A DNA stretch of 64,000 nucleotides, taken from NCBI RefSeq assembly GCF_037911135.1, contig NZ_JBBLYU010000001.1, positions 868,001 to 932,000 of the forward strand, given 5' to 3'. Shown in pieces: positions 55,045 through 63,761 of the stretch. A program made the position numbers and the translations under genes. Positions within the stretch are counted from its first letter, which is position 1. Each line of letters starts with the position of its first letter. Origin of the DNA: Phaeobacter sp. A36a-5a. GTDB taxonomy: Bacteria; Pseudomonadota; Alphaproteobacteria; Rhodobacterales; Rhodobacteraceae. A model generated the notes under the pieces. That model did not search any database, had not been told where the DNA came from, and worked only from the letters and a program-made list of their open reading frames with translations.

Positions 55045-55755
55045 TCAGGCGGCCAGCAGCCCGCGCAGCATGTCAAAGGCGGAGAGCACATCGTCACGGT
55101 CATCTTCGCGGCTGTCGGTCTCGTCCTTGCCCGCGTCAGAAAGAGCACGCCCGTCCTCGCTGGCGAGGATCTGACGGGTTTCGGCCAGCGACAGCTCCCG
55201 GAAGGCACCATCATCGGCGCTGTTGGCGGTGTTCTCATGTGCAACATGTACCAGCATCCCGCAGGCAGCCCAGATCATTTCTTCCTCGGCAAAGGACAGA
55301 TAGATGCGGGCCATCTTCTCCGGCATGGCGGCAGAGATGCCGTTGTAGCCAATCAGCGACACCACCTTGGTGATCGCGGTGGGCACATCAAACAGCCGCT
55401 CGACGGCAGCCAGTTCCAGACCAACCTGCTGATCGGCGGGCAGCATCAGATCGTCATCGTTGCCCAAAGCGCCGGCGGGCACATGCACCAGAGAAGTGAG
55501 GCGCGGCACCGCGTGTTTGACACCGGTCACCTCCTGCGCACCGCCATCCAGGGTGTAGACCTTGTCGCCGGGCTTGACGTGACGGGCCTGTACAAACCCA
55601 CGCTCGGTCTCGATCATCATATGCGGCAGCAGACCGCCGGTGCGCGGACGCAGGCGGCTGCGGTTGCATGCGGCAGGGCGCGCAGCTGTCGGGAAATCCA
55701 TCAGAAGACCAACCGGCTGACAGTCCGCAAATGATGTCGAGTGATCCAGCAGCAT
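55045..55755 (-). CDS. Hint-domain protein without catalytic residues (Hint 3)
   Basis: 236 residues. Residues 38-105 align with the Hint_2 pattern (GLLPHMMIETERGFVQARHV, then KPGDKVYTLDGGAQEVTGVKH), but the usual Cys-Phe at the N-terminal splice position is replaced by PHM, and the downstream conserved SPxHR box reads MLPADQQV. Both hedgehog/intein catalytic positions are therefore gone and self-cleavage is not expected. The C-terminus is helical and acidic. ATG 55755 follows AAGGA. It sits between purF and cvpA with terminators on both sides. Confidence 0.7.
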   Translation of the reverse strand: MLLDHSTSFADCQPVGLLMDFPTAARPAACNRSRLRPRTGGLLPHMMIETERGFVQARHVKPGDKVYTLDGGAQEVTGVKHAVPRLTSLVHVPAGALGNDDDLMLPADQQVGLELAAVERLFDVPTAITKVVSLIGYNGISAAMPEKMARIYLSFAEEEMIWAACGMLVHVAHENTANSADDGAFRELSLAETRQILASEDGRALSDAGKDETDSREDDRDDVLSAFDMLRGLLAA

Positions 55756-56022
55756 GGTGTTGTCCTTCTGAGCGATAGGCCTGACGTTCTGTCCGGCGTC
55801 TTGTTGACACCAATGTGCGCTCCGAATTTGGACGGAATTGGGGCAAGGATCGGGCCGATTGGGACAACAGCGGGGTTTTTGGTCTCCAAAGCCGCCTCAT
55901 TCCCCAAATTGTTGCCGAAAAACACCTCCGATCACAGGATTTGTTAACTTTTATCGGTTTGCCCCCGCGCTCAGCACATGGAGTAGGGCGGCGATCAGGC
56001 GCTAAAAATCGCGATTCTAATT

Positions 56023-56039
56023 GGTTAATAAAGCGTTAA
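56023..56039 (-). promoter_or_regulatory. CtrA-type site upstream of Hint 3
   Basis: On the minus strand TTAA-CGCTTTA-TTAACC, a full match to TTAA-N7-TTAAC. It is about 270 bp upstream of the Hint 3 start, in the orientation of that gene. It resembles the motif at 2726-2742 before Hint 1, including flanking bases. Confidence 0.45.
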
Positions 56040-56223
56040 TAGGCGTTCTTGATGTTAGGAAAGGTAAACGCCAGTCGGGGCTGGAATGTCGGAATTGGAT
56101 AAGTCTCCATCGCTCCAAAGCCCGCACTGCGCAGCCCTAACCGGAGGCTGTCATCGCCAGTCGAGGCGGCGCTTCCCATGGGCGCCACAACGCGCCTCCG
56201 GTCGCAGGCGTGACCCGATGTAT

Positions 56224-56248
56224 TAAAAAAGGGCGCCCGAAGGCGCCC
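56224..56248 (-). terminator. Rho-independent terminator after cvpA
   Basis: GGGCGCC-CGAA-GGCGCCC stem-loop with a T tract of six on the minus strand. About 84 bp after the cvpA stop. Confidence 0.88.
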
Positions 56249-56331
56249 CGTTTCAGTCCGGTTGCAATCCCGTTTCTCGCCCGCACCCGTGATCCGCGCA
56301 GCCGCCCACTGGCGGCGGATCGGCGTCCGCC

Positions 56332-56886
56332 TCACTTGTCGCAGGAGCCGATCAGGCTTTCATATTGTGTGGTCACCCATCCAAGCGCCTGCTCGGGGTT
56401 GCGGTCTTCGATCTTGCCGATCATCCGCTCAAACACCACCGCAGAGCGGCTCTCGTCCACGATGGTAAAGCTCTGGCCGGTCATAACCACATTATAGAGG
56501 AAGAAGGCAATCGCCACCAACAGGATGCCGCGCAGCACCCCGAAGAAGAAGCCGATCCCCTGATCCAGCCCGCCAAGCGCCGAGCGCTGGACCAATGATG
56601 AGAACAGCGGCGTGAAGAACGACACCACGATCAGCGCCAGCGCAAAGACCGCGGCAAACGCAGCGATGATCGACAATTCGCAGCTGTCCGCAATGAACTC
56701 CCCGATGACCGGGATCTCGGCCATCAGCGGCTCAACCTGTGGCGCAAACAGAAAGGCCAAGATGGCGGCGGCGATCCAACCAGCGATGGCCATCGCCTCA
56801 CGCACGAAACCGCGCGAATAGGCCAGCAACGCTGATACAACAATGACCAGGGCCACGACCCCGTCGATAATGGTGAAACCTTCCAT
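56332..56886 (-). CDS. cvpA: CvpA family membrane protein
   Basis: 184 residues, four transmembrane segments: GVVALVIVVSALLAYSRG, IAGWIAAAILAFLF, AAFAAVFALALIVVSFF and GVLRGILLVAIAFFLYN. YSRGFVREAM in the first loop is the family hallmark. In E. coli CvpA is needed for colicin V export and neighbours purF. Here radA lies upstream and purF downstream, with Hint 3 between. Function in alphaproteobacteria is unclear. Confidence 0.9.
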   Translation of the reverse strand: MEGFTIIDGVVALVIVVSALLAYSRGFVREAMAIAGWIAAAILAFLFAPQVEPLMAEIPVIGEFIADSCELSIIAAFAAVFALALIVVSFFTPLFSSLVQRSALGGLDQGIGFFFGVLRGILLVAIAFFLYNVVMTGQSFTIVDESRSAVVFERMIGKIEDRNPEQALGWVTTQYESLIGSCDK

Positions 56887-56926
56887 GTCCCTCGCCCGTT
56901 AACCTGCGATTAGAATTCTTGCGACT

Positions 56927-58291
56927 TTAGCCAGCCCCAAAGTATTCGCCAACAAAACCGGCGAGATCAGAGGCCTGCCGCACCGCAAGTCCGGGGACCG
57001 CGACGGATTTGCCACCACTTGGAGCTATCGCTGCGGTGAAACCAAGTTTTTGCGCTTCTTTCAACCGGTTTTCGGTCTGCGGGGCCGGTCGCAGGGCTCC
57101 TGAGAGCGATATTTCTCCGAATACCACCGTATCAGAGGGCAATGCGGTGTCTTCGCGGGCGCTGAGCAGCGCCGCCGCCACCGCCAGATCCGCCGCAGGC
57201 TCCGAGATCTTCATGCCGCCGGCCACATTCAGATAGACGTCGAGCCCGGCAAAGGGGATGCCGCAGCGCGCCTCCAGCACGGCAAGGATCATCGCCAGGC
57301 GCGAAGAGTCCCAGCCCACCACGGCCCGGCGTGGCTGCGAATGCGGCGAGGGCGCGACCAGCGCCTGCATCTCGACCAGAACCGGGCGGGTACCTTCAAT
57401 GCCAGAAAACACCACAGAACCGGGCGAGGGTGTGCCGCGTTCCGACAGAAACAGCGCCGAGGGGTTGCGGACTTCGCTCAGCCCGCCACCGGTCATCTCG
57501 AAGACGCCGATCTCATCCGCCGGACCAAAGCGGTTCTTGACCGCGCGCAGAATGCGGAACTGATGCCCGCGCTCGCCTTCGAAATACAGCACGGTATCCA
57601 CCATATGCTCGACCACCCGCGGACCGGCAATCTGGCCTTCCTTGGTGACATGGCCCACCATGATGATGGAGATCCCATTGGTCTTGGCAAAGGTGGTCAG
57701 CTCATGCGCCGCGGCACGGACCTGGCTTACGGATCCCGGCGCGCTGTCCACATGATCGGCCCACATGGTCTGAATGGAGTCGATGATCGCCAGCTGTGGC
57801 CGCTCCGCCTCCAGCGTGGTCAGGATATCGCGCAGATTGGTCTCCGCCGCCAGCTTGACCGGCGCTTCAGCCAATCCCAGCCGCTGCGCCCGCATGCGTA
57901 CCTGCGCACTGGCCTCTTCGCCGCTGACATAGATCGTCTTGAGGCCTGAATGGGCAAACTGCGCCGCCGCCTGTAGCAGCAGCGTCGATTTCCCGATCCC
58001 AGGATCGCCGCCCACCAGAATGGCCGAGGCAGGCACCAGCCCGCCGCCCAGCACCCTGTCCAGTTCCGCAACCCCGCAGCAGGTGCGTGGCGGTGGCGTC
58101 TCCTCGGTTGCAAGATCGCTGAGTGGAATGGTCTTGCCCCGGCGCATGCCGAGAGATTTCGACGCCGGGCCGCCTTTGGACAGGCCCTTGTCTTCGGTGA
58201 TGGAATTCCACTCGCCACAGCCATCGCAGCGCCCGGACCACTTTGAAAAAGATGCTCCGCAGGCAGAGCAGGAATATGTTGTTTTTGCCAT
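56927..58291 (-). CDS. radA: DNA repair protein RadA
   Basis: 454 residues. An N-terminal C4 zinc finger (CSACGASFSKWSGRCDGCGEW), Walker A GDPGIGKSTLLLQ (about 95-107), the RadA-specific KNRFGPADEIGVFEM, and a C-terminal Lon-like domain (GLDVYLNVAGGMKISEPAAD). RadA drives branch migration in recombination. 40 bp precede cvpA, so radA-cvpA may be one transcript. Confidence 0.95.
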   Translation of the reverse strand: MAKTTYSCSACGASFSKWSGRCDGCGEWNSITEDKGLSKGGPASKSLGMRRGKTIPLSDLATEETPPPRTCCGVAELDRVLGGGLVPASAILVGGDPGIGKSTLLLQAAAQFAHSGLKTIYVSGEEASAQVRMRAQRLGLAEAPVKLAAETNLRDILTTLEAERPQLAIIDSIQTMWADHVDSAPGSVSQVRAAAHELTTFAKTNGISIIMVGHVTKEGQIAGPRVVEHMVDTVLYFEGERGHQFRILRAVKNRFGPADEIGVFEMTGGGLSEVRNPSALFLSERGTPSPGSVVFSGIEGTRPVLVEMQALVAPSPHSQPRRAVVGWDSSRLAMILAVLEARCGIPFAGLDVYLNVAGGMKISEPAADLAVAAALLSAREDTALPSDTVVFGEISLSGALRPAPQTENRLKEAQKLGFTAAIAPSGGKSVAVPGLAVRQASDLAGFVGEYFGAG

Positions 58292-58350
58292 CCGGTAGAT
58301 CTGGCAGATGTTTCCGGTTTGTTCAAGTGTTGCGGTCGCTGAAACCGATC

Positions 58351-58466
58351 CTGCGAGGCGCTGCCTCGCGCTCCGGGATATTTGACGCCAGAAGATGGGA
58401 AGTAGCGGATTTCTTCTGGCCGGAAATATCCCGGGGGAGGCCGCAAGGCCGGGGGCAGAGCCCCCG
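58351..58466. repeat. Dispersed repeat element, head-to-head pair
   Basis: Two inverted copies of the element seen at 8591-8641. The left copy is reversed: hairpin GCGAGGC-GCT-GCCTCGC (58353-58369), then CGGGATATTTGACGCCAGAAG. The right copy is forward: TTTCTTCTGG (58410-58419), AAATATCCCGGGGG and hairpin GGGGGC-AGA-GCCCCC (58451-58465). About 16 bp separate the TTCTTCTGG ends. It fills the radA-pqiA spacer, like the paired REP/BIME arrangement in enterobacteria. Confidence 0.65.
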
Positions 58467-58478
58467 CGGACCCGGTTC

Positions 58479-58922
58479 TTACTCGGCAGTTCTGACCCGC
58501 CGCTCGGTTATCAGCCCCAGCACCACCGAGGCCAGGATACAGCCTGTAAACAGATAAAGCCCCCAGGCGGTTTCGATCGTCGCGTAGCCGATCCCCTTGG
58601 CCAGGGTGATATAGAGCGCGATCAGAAAGACATCGGCCATCGCCAGCTTGCCCAGAATATGGAGGACGGGCTGTAGCCGCATATCCAGCAGGCCCCATTG
58701 CACCAGCGCCAGCCCGATGGTTTTGAGATAAGGCGCAAAGATCGCAAAAGCCGTGACCGTCAGAGCGAGGATGACATCGCTGCCCCAGAGGCTCTGCAAG
58801 CCGGTGATCACCGAGATCTCGCTGAGGCCGAAGATCGGCAGCAGACCCGCCCGCATCAGGGGAGCAAACCAGGCAACAGGGTAGAGGATCAGCAGGGAGA
58901 GAGTGAGGAGGCGGAGGGTCAT
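58479..58922 (-). CDS. Paraquat-inducible protein A-like membrane protein
   Basis: 147 residues, four transmembrane helices; LYPVAWFAPLMRAGLLPIFG, then QSLWGSDVILALTVTAFAIFAP and LGKLAMADVFLIALYITLAKG match the PqiA family (one of its two repeats). PqiA works with MCE-domain PqiB in lipid transport across the envelope. No MCE gene is adjacent, but an Mla-type ABC pair is 130 bp away, so a lipid-related role is plausible. Confidence 0.82.
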   Translation of the reverse strand: MTLRLLTLSLLILYPVAWFAPLMRAGLLPIFGLSEISVITGLQSLWGSDVILALTVTAFAIFAPYLKTIGLALVQWGLLDMRLQPVLHILGKLAMADVFLIALYITLAKGIGYATIETAWGLYLFTGCILASVVLGLITERRVRTAE

Positions 58923-59032
58923 GGCAGCTCGTTTTCTGTGGGACGGCCAAGACTTGCGCGTTTAGTGCCGGATTCGAAGGGGGAAGGCTGCGAGCGAACG
59001 CCAGACGCGGTGCCAGAGACAGCGACCCTCGC

Positions 59033-59053
59033 AAAAAAAAGGCCGCGAGGCCT
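59033..59053 (-). terminator. Terminator overlapping the mlaF stop
   Basis: AGGCC-TCGC-GGCCT on the minus strand with a run of T after it. The stem includes the mlaF stop codon, a compact arrangement. Confidence 0.75.
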
Positions 59054-59798
59054 AACGCACCGCCTCAATCGGCCCCTCGGCACGACCATGGATGAACTGC
59101 TCCATATAGGGATCGCCAGAGTTGTCCATCTCGCTGACCGGGCCGGTCCATTGGATCACGCCTGCATGCAGCATCGCCACATTGTCGGCGATGGCGCGGA
59201 CCGAGGACATGTCGTGGGTGATGGTCATCGCCGTTGCGCCCATCTCGACCACGATTTCGCGGATCAGGTCGTTGATGACGCCGGACATGATCGGGTCAAG
59301 GCCGGTGGTCGGCTCATCGAAAAAGATGATCTCCGGCTCGGCTGCAATCGCACGGGCAAGACCCACACGCTTCTGCATGCCGCCCGACAGTTCTGCGGGC
59401 AGCCGGTCCGCCACATCAGCCTTCAGACCCACCCGGCGCAGCTTCTCGATGGCGATTTCGCGCGCCTCTTCGGTGGGCCGCTTCAGCGCGCCGCGCAAGA
59501 GGCGGAAGGCCACGTTTTGCCAGACCGGCAGGCTGTCAAACAGCGCGCCGCCCTGGAACAGCATCCCGAAGCGGGCCAGAAACATGTCGCGGTCGCCGGA
59601 TCCGGCGGGTTTGCCATCGACAAGGATCTCACCGCTGTCGGGCTGGATCAGGCCAAGGATGCTTTTCAGCGCCACCGACTTGCCGGTACCGGAGCCGCCG
59701 ATGATCACCATCGAGGTGCCTTTGGCGATCTCCAGATTCATGCCATTGAGCACGCGGTTGTCGCCAAAGGCCTTATAGACGTCTTTCATCTGGATCAT
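59052..59798 (-). CDS. mlaF: MlaF-like ABC transporter ATP-binding protein
   Basis: 248 residues. Walker A GGSGTGKS (34-41), signature LSGGMQKRVGLARAI and Walker B IIFFDEPTTGLDP. The MQKR form of the signature is typical of the Mla/Ttg2 group for phospholipid and related lipid transport. It is coupled to mlaE by a 4-bp overlap. The MCE substrate-binding MlaD gene is not in the window. Confidence 0.88.
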   Translation of the reverse strand: MIQMKDVYKAFGDNRVLNGMNLEIAKGTSMVIIGGSGTGKSVALKSILGLIQPDSGEILVDGKPAGSGDRDMFLARFGMLFQGGALFDSLPVWQNVAFRLLRGALKRPTEEAREIAIEKLRRVGLKADVADRLPAELSGGMQKRVGLARAIAAEPEIIFFDEPTTGLDPIMSGVINDLIREIVVEMGATAMTITHDMSSVRAIADNVAMLHAGVIQWTGPVSEMDNSGDPYMEQFIHGRAEGPIEAVR

Positions 59799-60595
59799 AG
59801 CGAGAAGAAAATCCCTGTAAGGACAAAATTGGCGGCCAGGATCAGCACGGCTGCGGCCTCAACCGAGCCTTTGGTGGCGCGGCCGACGCCCTGCGCGCCG
59901 CGGCCCGACTGCATGCCGTAGTAACAGCCCATCGTGGCGGCGATGGTGCCAAAGGCGGCGCCTTTTACCAGGCTCGAGACGATGTCGCGGGCTTCGAGGA
60001 AATCTACGGTATTCTTCAGATAGGCAGCCGGGTTGAAGCCCAGATTCTGGGTCGCCACCACATAGCCGCCCATAATGCCGATGATGTCACCAACCCCGAC
60101 AAGCACCGGCACTGTGATCAGCGCGGCCAGCACCCGCGGCGCCACCAGGTATTTCATCGGATGGGTGGAGAGCGTCACCAGCGCGTCGATCTGCTCGGTC
60201 ACCTTCATGGTGGCGATTTCGGCTGCGATGGAGGAGGTGACGCGCGCGGCGATCATCAGCCCGACCAGAACCGGGCCAAGCTCGCGGACCATGCCGATCG
60301 CCACGATCTGCGGCACCACAGCCTCTGCGTTGAAGCGGGCGCCGCCGGCATAGATCTGCAAGGCCAGGGCCGCGCCGGTGAAAATCGCGGTCAGCCCAAC
60401 CACCGGCAGCGACAGCCAGCCCACCTGCAACAGCGCATTAAGCAGCTCGCGCGGGTAGAAGGGCGGGCGCAGCATGTGGCTGAAGGTCGAAAGACCAAAG
60501 AGCGTGACCCGCCCCACAGCCCCCAGTCCGGCAAGGGCCATCTGTCCCAGCCGGGCAAGCAGGCTGAGGGGCGAGAGACGCGAGAGGGTGCTCAT
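59795..60595 (-). CDS. mlaE: MlaE-type ABC permease
   Basis: 266 residues, about five transmembrane helices. [15 protein letters not shown]-like and [20 protein letters not shown] segments and [20 protein letters not shown] are the MlaE/TrgB permease hallmarks (permease of a lipid ABC transporter). ATG 60595 starts four bases before the end of alr, whose reading frame overlaps it; alr, mlaE and mlaF look like one operon. Confidence 0.9.
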   Translation of the reverse strand: MSTLSRLSPLSLLARLGQMALAGLGAVGRVTLFGLSTFSHMLRPPFYPRELLNALLQVGWLSLPVVGLTAIFTGAALALQIYAGGARFNAEAVVPQIVAIGMVRELGPVLVGLMIAARVTSSIAAEIATMKVTEQIDALVTLSTHPMKYLVAPRVLAALITVPVLVGVGDIIGIMGGYVVATQNLGFNPAAYLKNTVDFLEARDIVSSLVKGAAFGTIAATMGCYYGMQSGRGAQGVGRATKGSVEAAAVLILAANFVLTGIFFSL

Positions 60596-61629
60596 TCGGT
60601 GTAGCTCCGTGCATAGCGGCTGCCGAGGGAAGTGAGAATTTCATAGCCGATGGTGCCGGCCGCATCGGCAAGCGTATCGACGGTCTGGCGCTCATTCAGA
60701 ATGGTCAGATGACTCGGTTCGTCACCAAGGTCGGTGACATCTACCGTGATCAGATCCATCGACACCCGGCCGACCACTGGGCAGGGCGTGTCGCCCGCGT
60801 AGACCTTGATCCCACCATTGCCAAGCGCGCGGTGCAGCCCGTCGGCATAGCCTGCGGCGACGGTGGCAATTCGGCTGGGGCGCTGCGCAGTCCAGCTGTT
60901 GCCATAGCCGACGGTCTCGCCGAGATCCAGGCTGCGGATCTGGATCACCGGCAGATCGAGTTGCACCACCGGCAGCGCATCACCGAAGGGCTGGCCACCA
61001 TATAGGCCGATGCCCGGACGGCAGAGGTCGAAGTGATACTTGCGCCCCAGCAGCAGCCCGCCGGTCGCGGCGAGGGAGCGGGGCAGATCAAGCCCGTCGG
61101 TCATCTCGACGAAGCGCTGCAACTGCTGGTCGTTCATCGGATGGGCCGGCTCATCGGCGCAGGCCAGATGCGACATCAGCAGCACCGGCCCCTGGCTGAG
61201 CGCGATGTCGCGCACGGCGCTCCACTCGGCGGCTTCCATGCCGAGCCGGTTCATGCCGCTGTCGAGCTGCACGCCAAAGGGGTGCCCCGGCAGGCTTTCG
61301 AAATGGCGCAGCATCTGGTCCAGCGAATTGAGCATCGGCGTCAGCTGGAAATCACGCAGCAGTTTTGCATCGCCTTCCATATGGCCTGCAAAGACCGAGA
61401 TGCCGGGGCCGGGCCCGATGGCGCGGCGCAGGGCGACGCCTTCCTCTGCCATGGCCACGAAGAAATTGCGCGCGCCCGCCTTGGCCAGCGCCTTGCCAAC
61501 GCGGCCTGCGTCCAGCCCATAGCCATTGGCCTTGACCACGGCGGCGGTTTCGCAATTGGTCAGCGCATCGAGATTGCGCCAGTTGGTCACCAGCGCATCG
61601 AGGTTGAGTGTCAGTCTAGCAGTCGTCAT
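60592..61629 (-). CDS. alr: Alanine racemase
   Basis: 345 residues. It makes D-alanine for peptidoglycan, using PLP on Lys33 ([12 protein letters not shown]). The other hallmark stretch is [20 protein letters not shown], and [15 protein letters not shown] carries the Met-Asp of the second catalytic segment. Length is normal for the short form. Start ATG 61629 lacks a strong ribosome site. Confidence 0.92.
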   Translation of the reverse strand: MTTARLTLNLDALVTNWRNLDALTNCETAAVVKANGYGLDAGRVGKALAKAGARNFFVAMAEEGVALRRAIGPGPGISVFAGHMEGDAKLLRDFQLTPMLNSLDQMLRHFESLPGHPFGVQLDSGMNRLGMEAAEWSAVRDIALSQGPVLLMSHLACADEPAHPMNDQQLQRFVEMTDGLDLPRSLAATGGLLLGRKYHFDLCRPGIGLYGGQPFGDALPVVQLDLPVIQIRSLDLGETVGYGNSWTAQRPSRIATVAAGYADGLHRALGNGGIKVYAGDTPCPVVGRVSMDLITVDVTDLGDEPSHLTILNERQTVDTLADAAGTIGYEILTSLGSRYARSYTE

Positions 61630-61967
61630 GTGCTGTTCATGACATGGGGGGCACAGGGGTCAAGGGGGAAACCGCATTCCAGCTTTGCTGCGGGCGTGCT
61701 TGGCGGAGTTTCGGCGCTGACCTGACACATATCGGCCTGCGGGGAGACCGGGCCTGCGGGGGCTGTCACCGCAAGTGATGATCTGCGCCGCGATCGGGGA
61801 TTTTGAGTATTTCTGGAAAGGTGACAGGCAAGACCTGGACCATGACCGAGGACAAGCGCCGAGCTGCGGCCCAAGTCGGCAGGGCGCGCGGGGCAGGGCC
61901 GCGGCATAACAATAAGGCACCGCAATAGATCTGCGCCGCCTGATGTCGATTGCCGAATTATCAGCGC
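61630..61967. other. Intergenic region between alr and dnaB
   Basis: 338 bp. No convincing gene: reading frames here (for example 61660-61971 minus) are Arg/Pro-rich with no ribosome site. It includes TTTTGAGTATTTCTGG at about 61801-61816, similar to A/T-rich intergenic sequences in this bacterial group but too short to assign to the repeat family. No terminator of dnaB was found. Confidence 0.4.
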
Positions 61968-63488
61968 TCAATATTCGGGCGCATGGTCCTGCTGCCAGGC
62001 TTTGGCGAGATTGCCGAAACGGGTGAACTGCGCCTCAAACGCCAGTTCCACGGTGCCGATGGGGCCGTGACGCTGCTTGCCGACGATCACCTCGGCCTTG
62101 GCGTGCAGCCGTTCCATGGCCTGTTTCCATTCTTCCATCTTGTCCAGCTCGTGATCGCCGGGCTTCTCGCGCTCCTTGTAGTATTCCTCGCGGAACACGA
62201 ACATGACCACGTCGGCATCCTGCTCGATCGAGCCTGATTCCCGCAGATCCGACAGCTGCGGACGTTTGTCTTCGCGGCTTTCCACCTGACGCGACAGCTG
62301 GGAGAGGGCAACCACCGGAATGTTCAGCTCCTTGGCGATGGCCTTCATGCCCATGGAGATCTCGGCGATTTCATTGACCCGGTTGTCAGCCATGCCGCGA
62401 CAGAGCTGGAGGTAGTCGATGACCAGCAGATCCAGCCCATGGGTCCGCTTCAGGCGTCGTGCCCGGGCCGCGAGCTGCGAGATCGGCAGCGCCGGGGTGT
62501 CGTCGATAAACAGCGGACAGCTTTCCAGATCCTTCGCCGCCTGAACGAACCGGCGGAACTCTTCCTCGGTCATATCGCCCTGACGGATCTTGTGGGAGGA
62601 AATTTCCGAAGCCTCGGCTAGGATACGGCCGGCCAGCTGTTCGGCCGACATCTCCAGCGAGAAAAAGCCAACCACCCCCCCGTCAATGGCGCCTTCGGTG
62701 CCATCGGGTTTCACACCCCGCTTATAGGCCTTGGCCACGTTGAAGGCGATGTTGGTCGCCAGCGAGGTCTTGCCCATCGAGGGCCGCCCGGCGAGGATCA
62801 GGAGGTCCGAGGGGTGCAGGCCGCCGAGCTGTTTGTCGAGATCAGCCAGACCGGTGGAGATCCCGGCCATGCCGCCGCCACGCTGATAGGCTTCATTGGT
62901 GACATTGACCGCTTCGGTGACCGCCTTGAGAAAGGATTTGAAGCCGCTTTCCGTCTGCCCCTGTTCGGCCAGTTTATAAAGCGACTGTTCCGCCTCGACG
63001 ATCTGCTCCTTGGGTTCTGAGGCGACATCGACGCGGCGTGCCTTGTCGGCGATGCTGCGGCCCAGTGCGATCAGCTCACGGCGGATCGCCAGATCATAGA
63101 TCATCTGCGCATAGTCGCGCACCGCAAAGGCCGAGATCGAGGCGCCTGCCAGTTTTGCCAGATAGGCAGGGCCGCCCAGTTCCTTCAGCCCCTCGTCATC
63201 CTCCATGAACGCCTTCAGCGTGACCGGGGAGGCCAGCGTGTTCTTTGAGATCCGCGCAGCGGCGATCTCGTAGATGCGGGCATGGACCGGATCGTAGAAA
63301 TGCGCCGAGGTGATGATCGAGGCAACGCGGTCGTAGACGTCGTTGTTGGTCAGGATGGCGCCGAGGAGCTGCTGTTCGGCCTCGACGGAATGGGGCAGGA
63401 TGCTGACGTCGTCTGCATTGCCCTCGCCAGTGGCATCAGGCTGCCGGGCGGCGGGCAGATTGGGGTCAAAAGGCGTAATATCGTTCAT
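61968..63488 (-). CDS. dnaB: Replicative DNA helicase
   Basis: 506 residues. The hexameric helicase that unwinds DNA at the fork. N-terminal domain with LPHSVEAEQQLLGAILTN, RecA-like domain with Walker A GRPSMGKTSLATNIA (about 232-246), Walker B LLVIDYLQLCRG and SQLSRQVESR. The C-terminal part includes the arginine finger region. Length is slightly long for the family. DnaA-box-like repeats lie upstream. Confidence 0.95.
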   Translation of the reverse strand: MNDITPFDPNLPAARQPDATGEGNADDVSILPHSVEAEQQLLGAILTNNDVYDRVASIITSAHFYDPVHARIYEIAAARISKNTLASPVTLKAFMEDDEGLKELGGPAYLAKLAGASISAFAVRDYAQMIYDLAIRRELIALGRSIADKARRVDVASEPKEQIVEAEQSLYKLAEQGQTESGFKSFLKAVTEAVNVTNEAYQRGGGMAGISTGLADLDKQLGGLHPSDLLILAGRPSMGKTSLATNIAFNVAKAYKRGVKPDGTEGAIDGGVVGFFSLEMSAEQLAGRILAEASEISSHKIRQGDMTEEEFRRFVQAAKDLESCPLFIDDTPALPISQLAARARRLKRTHGLDLLVIDYLQLCRGMADNRVNEIAEISMGMKAIAKELNIPVVALSQLSRQVESREDKRPQLSDLRESGSIEQDADVVMFVFREEYYKEREKPGDHELDKMEEWKQAMERLHAKAEVIVGKQRHGPIGTVELAFEAQFTRFGNLAKAWQQDHAPEY

Positions 63489-63554
63489 CGCTGCTCTCGT
63501 CTTTGGCCCCGCGTTATACCGGCGTGGCGCGCGGTTTGGCTATCTGGAAAACTC

Positions 63555-63726
63555 TGTGGATTAATTGTGAACAGCCTGTGGATATCCGCAGGCTGGCCTG
63601 TGCGCCAAATCCACAGAGACCGGCTTGGGCTGGGCGCATTCTATATCATGTGGTGCAATCTGGGAAGCGATCTATATCTGGGCGATTGCCAGTGGCAGAG
63701 ACGATTCGAGGGCAGCCCTGTCCACA
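63555..63726. promoter_or_regulatory. Cluster of DnaA-box-like sequences upstream of dnaB
   Basis: TGTGGATTA at 63555-63563, TGTGGATAT at 63577-63585, an inverted AAATCCACA at 63607-63615 and CTGTCCACA at 63718-63726. The first two each differ from the DnaA box TGTGGATAA by one base, the others by more. The first two are 22 bp apart. They suggest DnaA control of dnaB rather than an origin; no DnaA-type origin features (DUE) are evident. Confidence 0.35.
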
Positions 63727-63761
63727 GGCCGCCCCCGGTGCATCACTGTGCTGATTTCAGA

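Larger units (their letters stand above)
55756..56331. other. Long intergenic region between Hint 3 and cvpA
   Basis: 576 bp without a convincing gene; a 99-residue frame at 56036-56335 on the minus strand lacks a ribosome site and looks random. It contains the CtrA-like site (56023-56039) in an A/T-rich patch around 55930-56050, unlike the GC-rich surroundings, and the cvpA terminator (56224-56248). A long 5' leader or small RNA for Hint 3 is possible but unproven. Confidence 0.5.

Noticed and set aside
56036-56335. Possible 99-residue minus-strand gene between Hint 3 and cvpA
   Set aside because: It covers the cvpA terminator and lacks a ribosome site and protein-like composition.
61801-61830. 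Possible further copy of the dispersed repeat (TTTTGAGTATTTCTGG)
   Set aside because: Only part of the core is similar and there is no GC hairpin next to it.
61660-61971. Possible small gene between alr and dnaB
   Set aside because: Arg/Pro-rich composition and no start signal; overlaps the end of dnaB.
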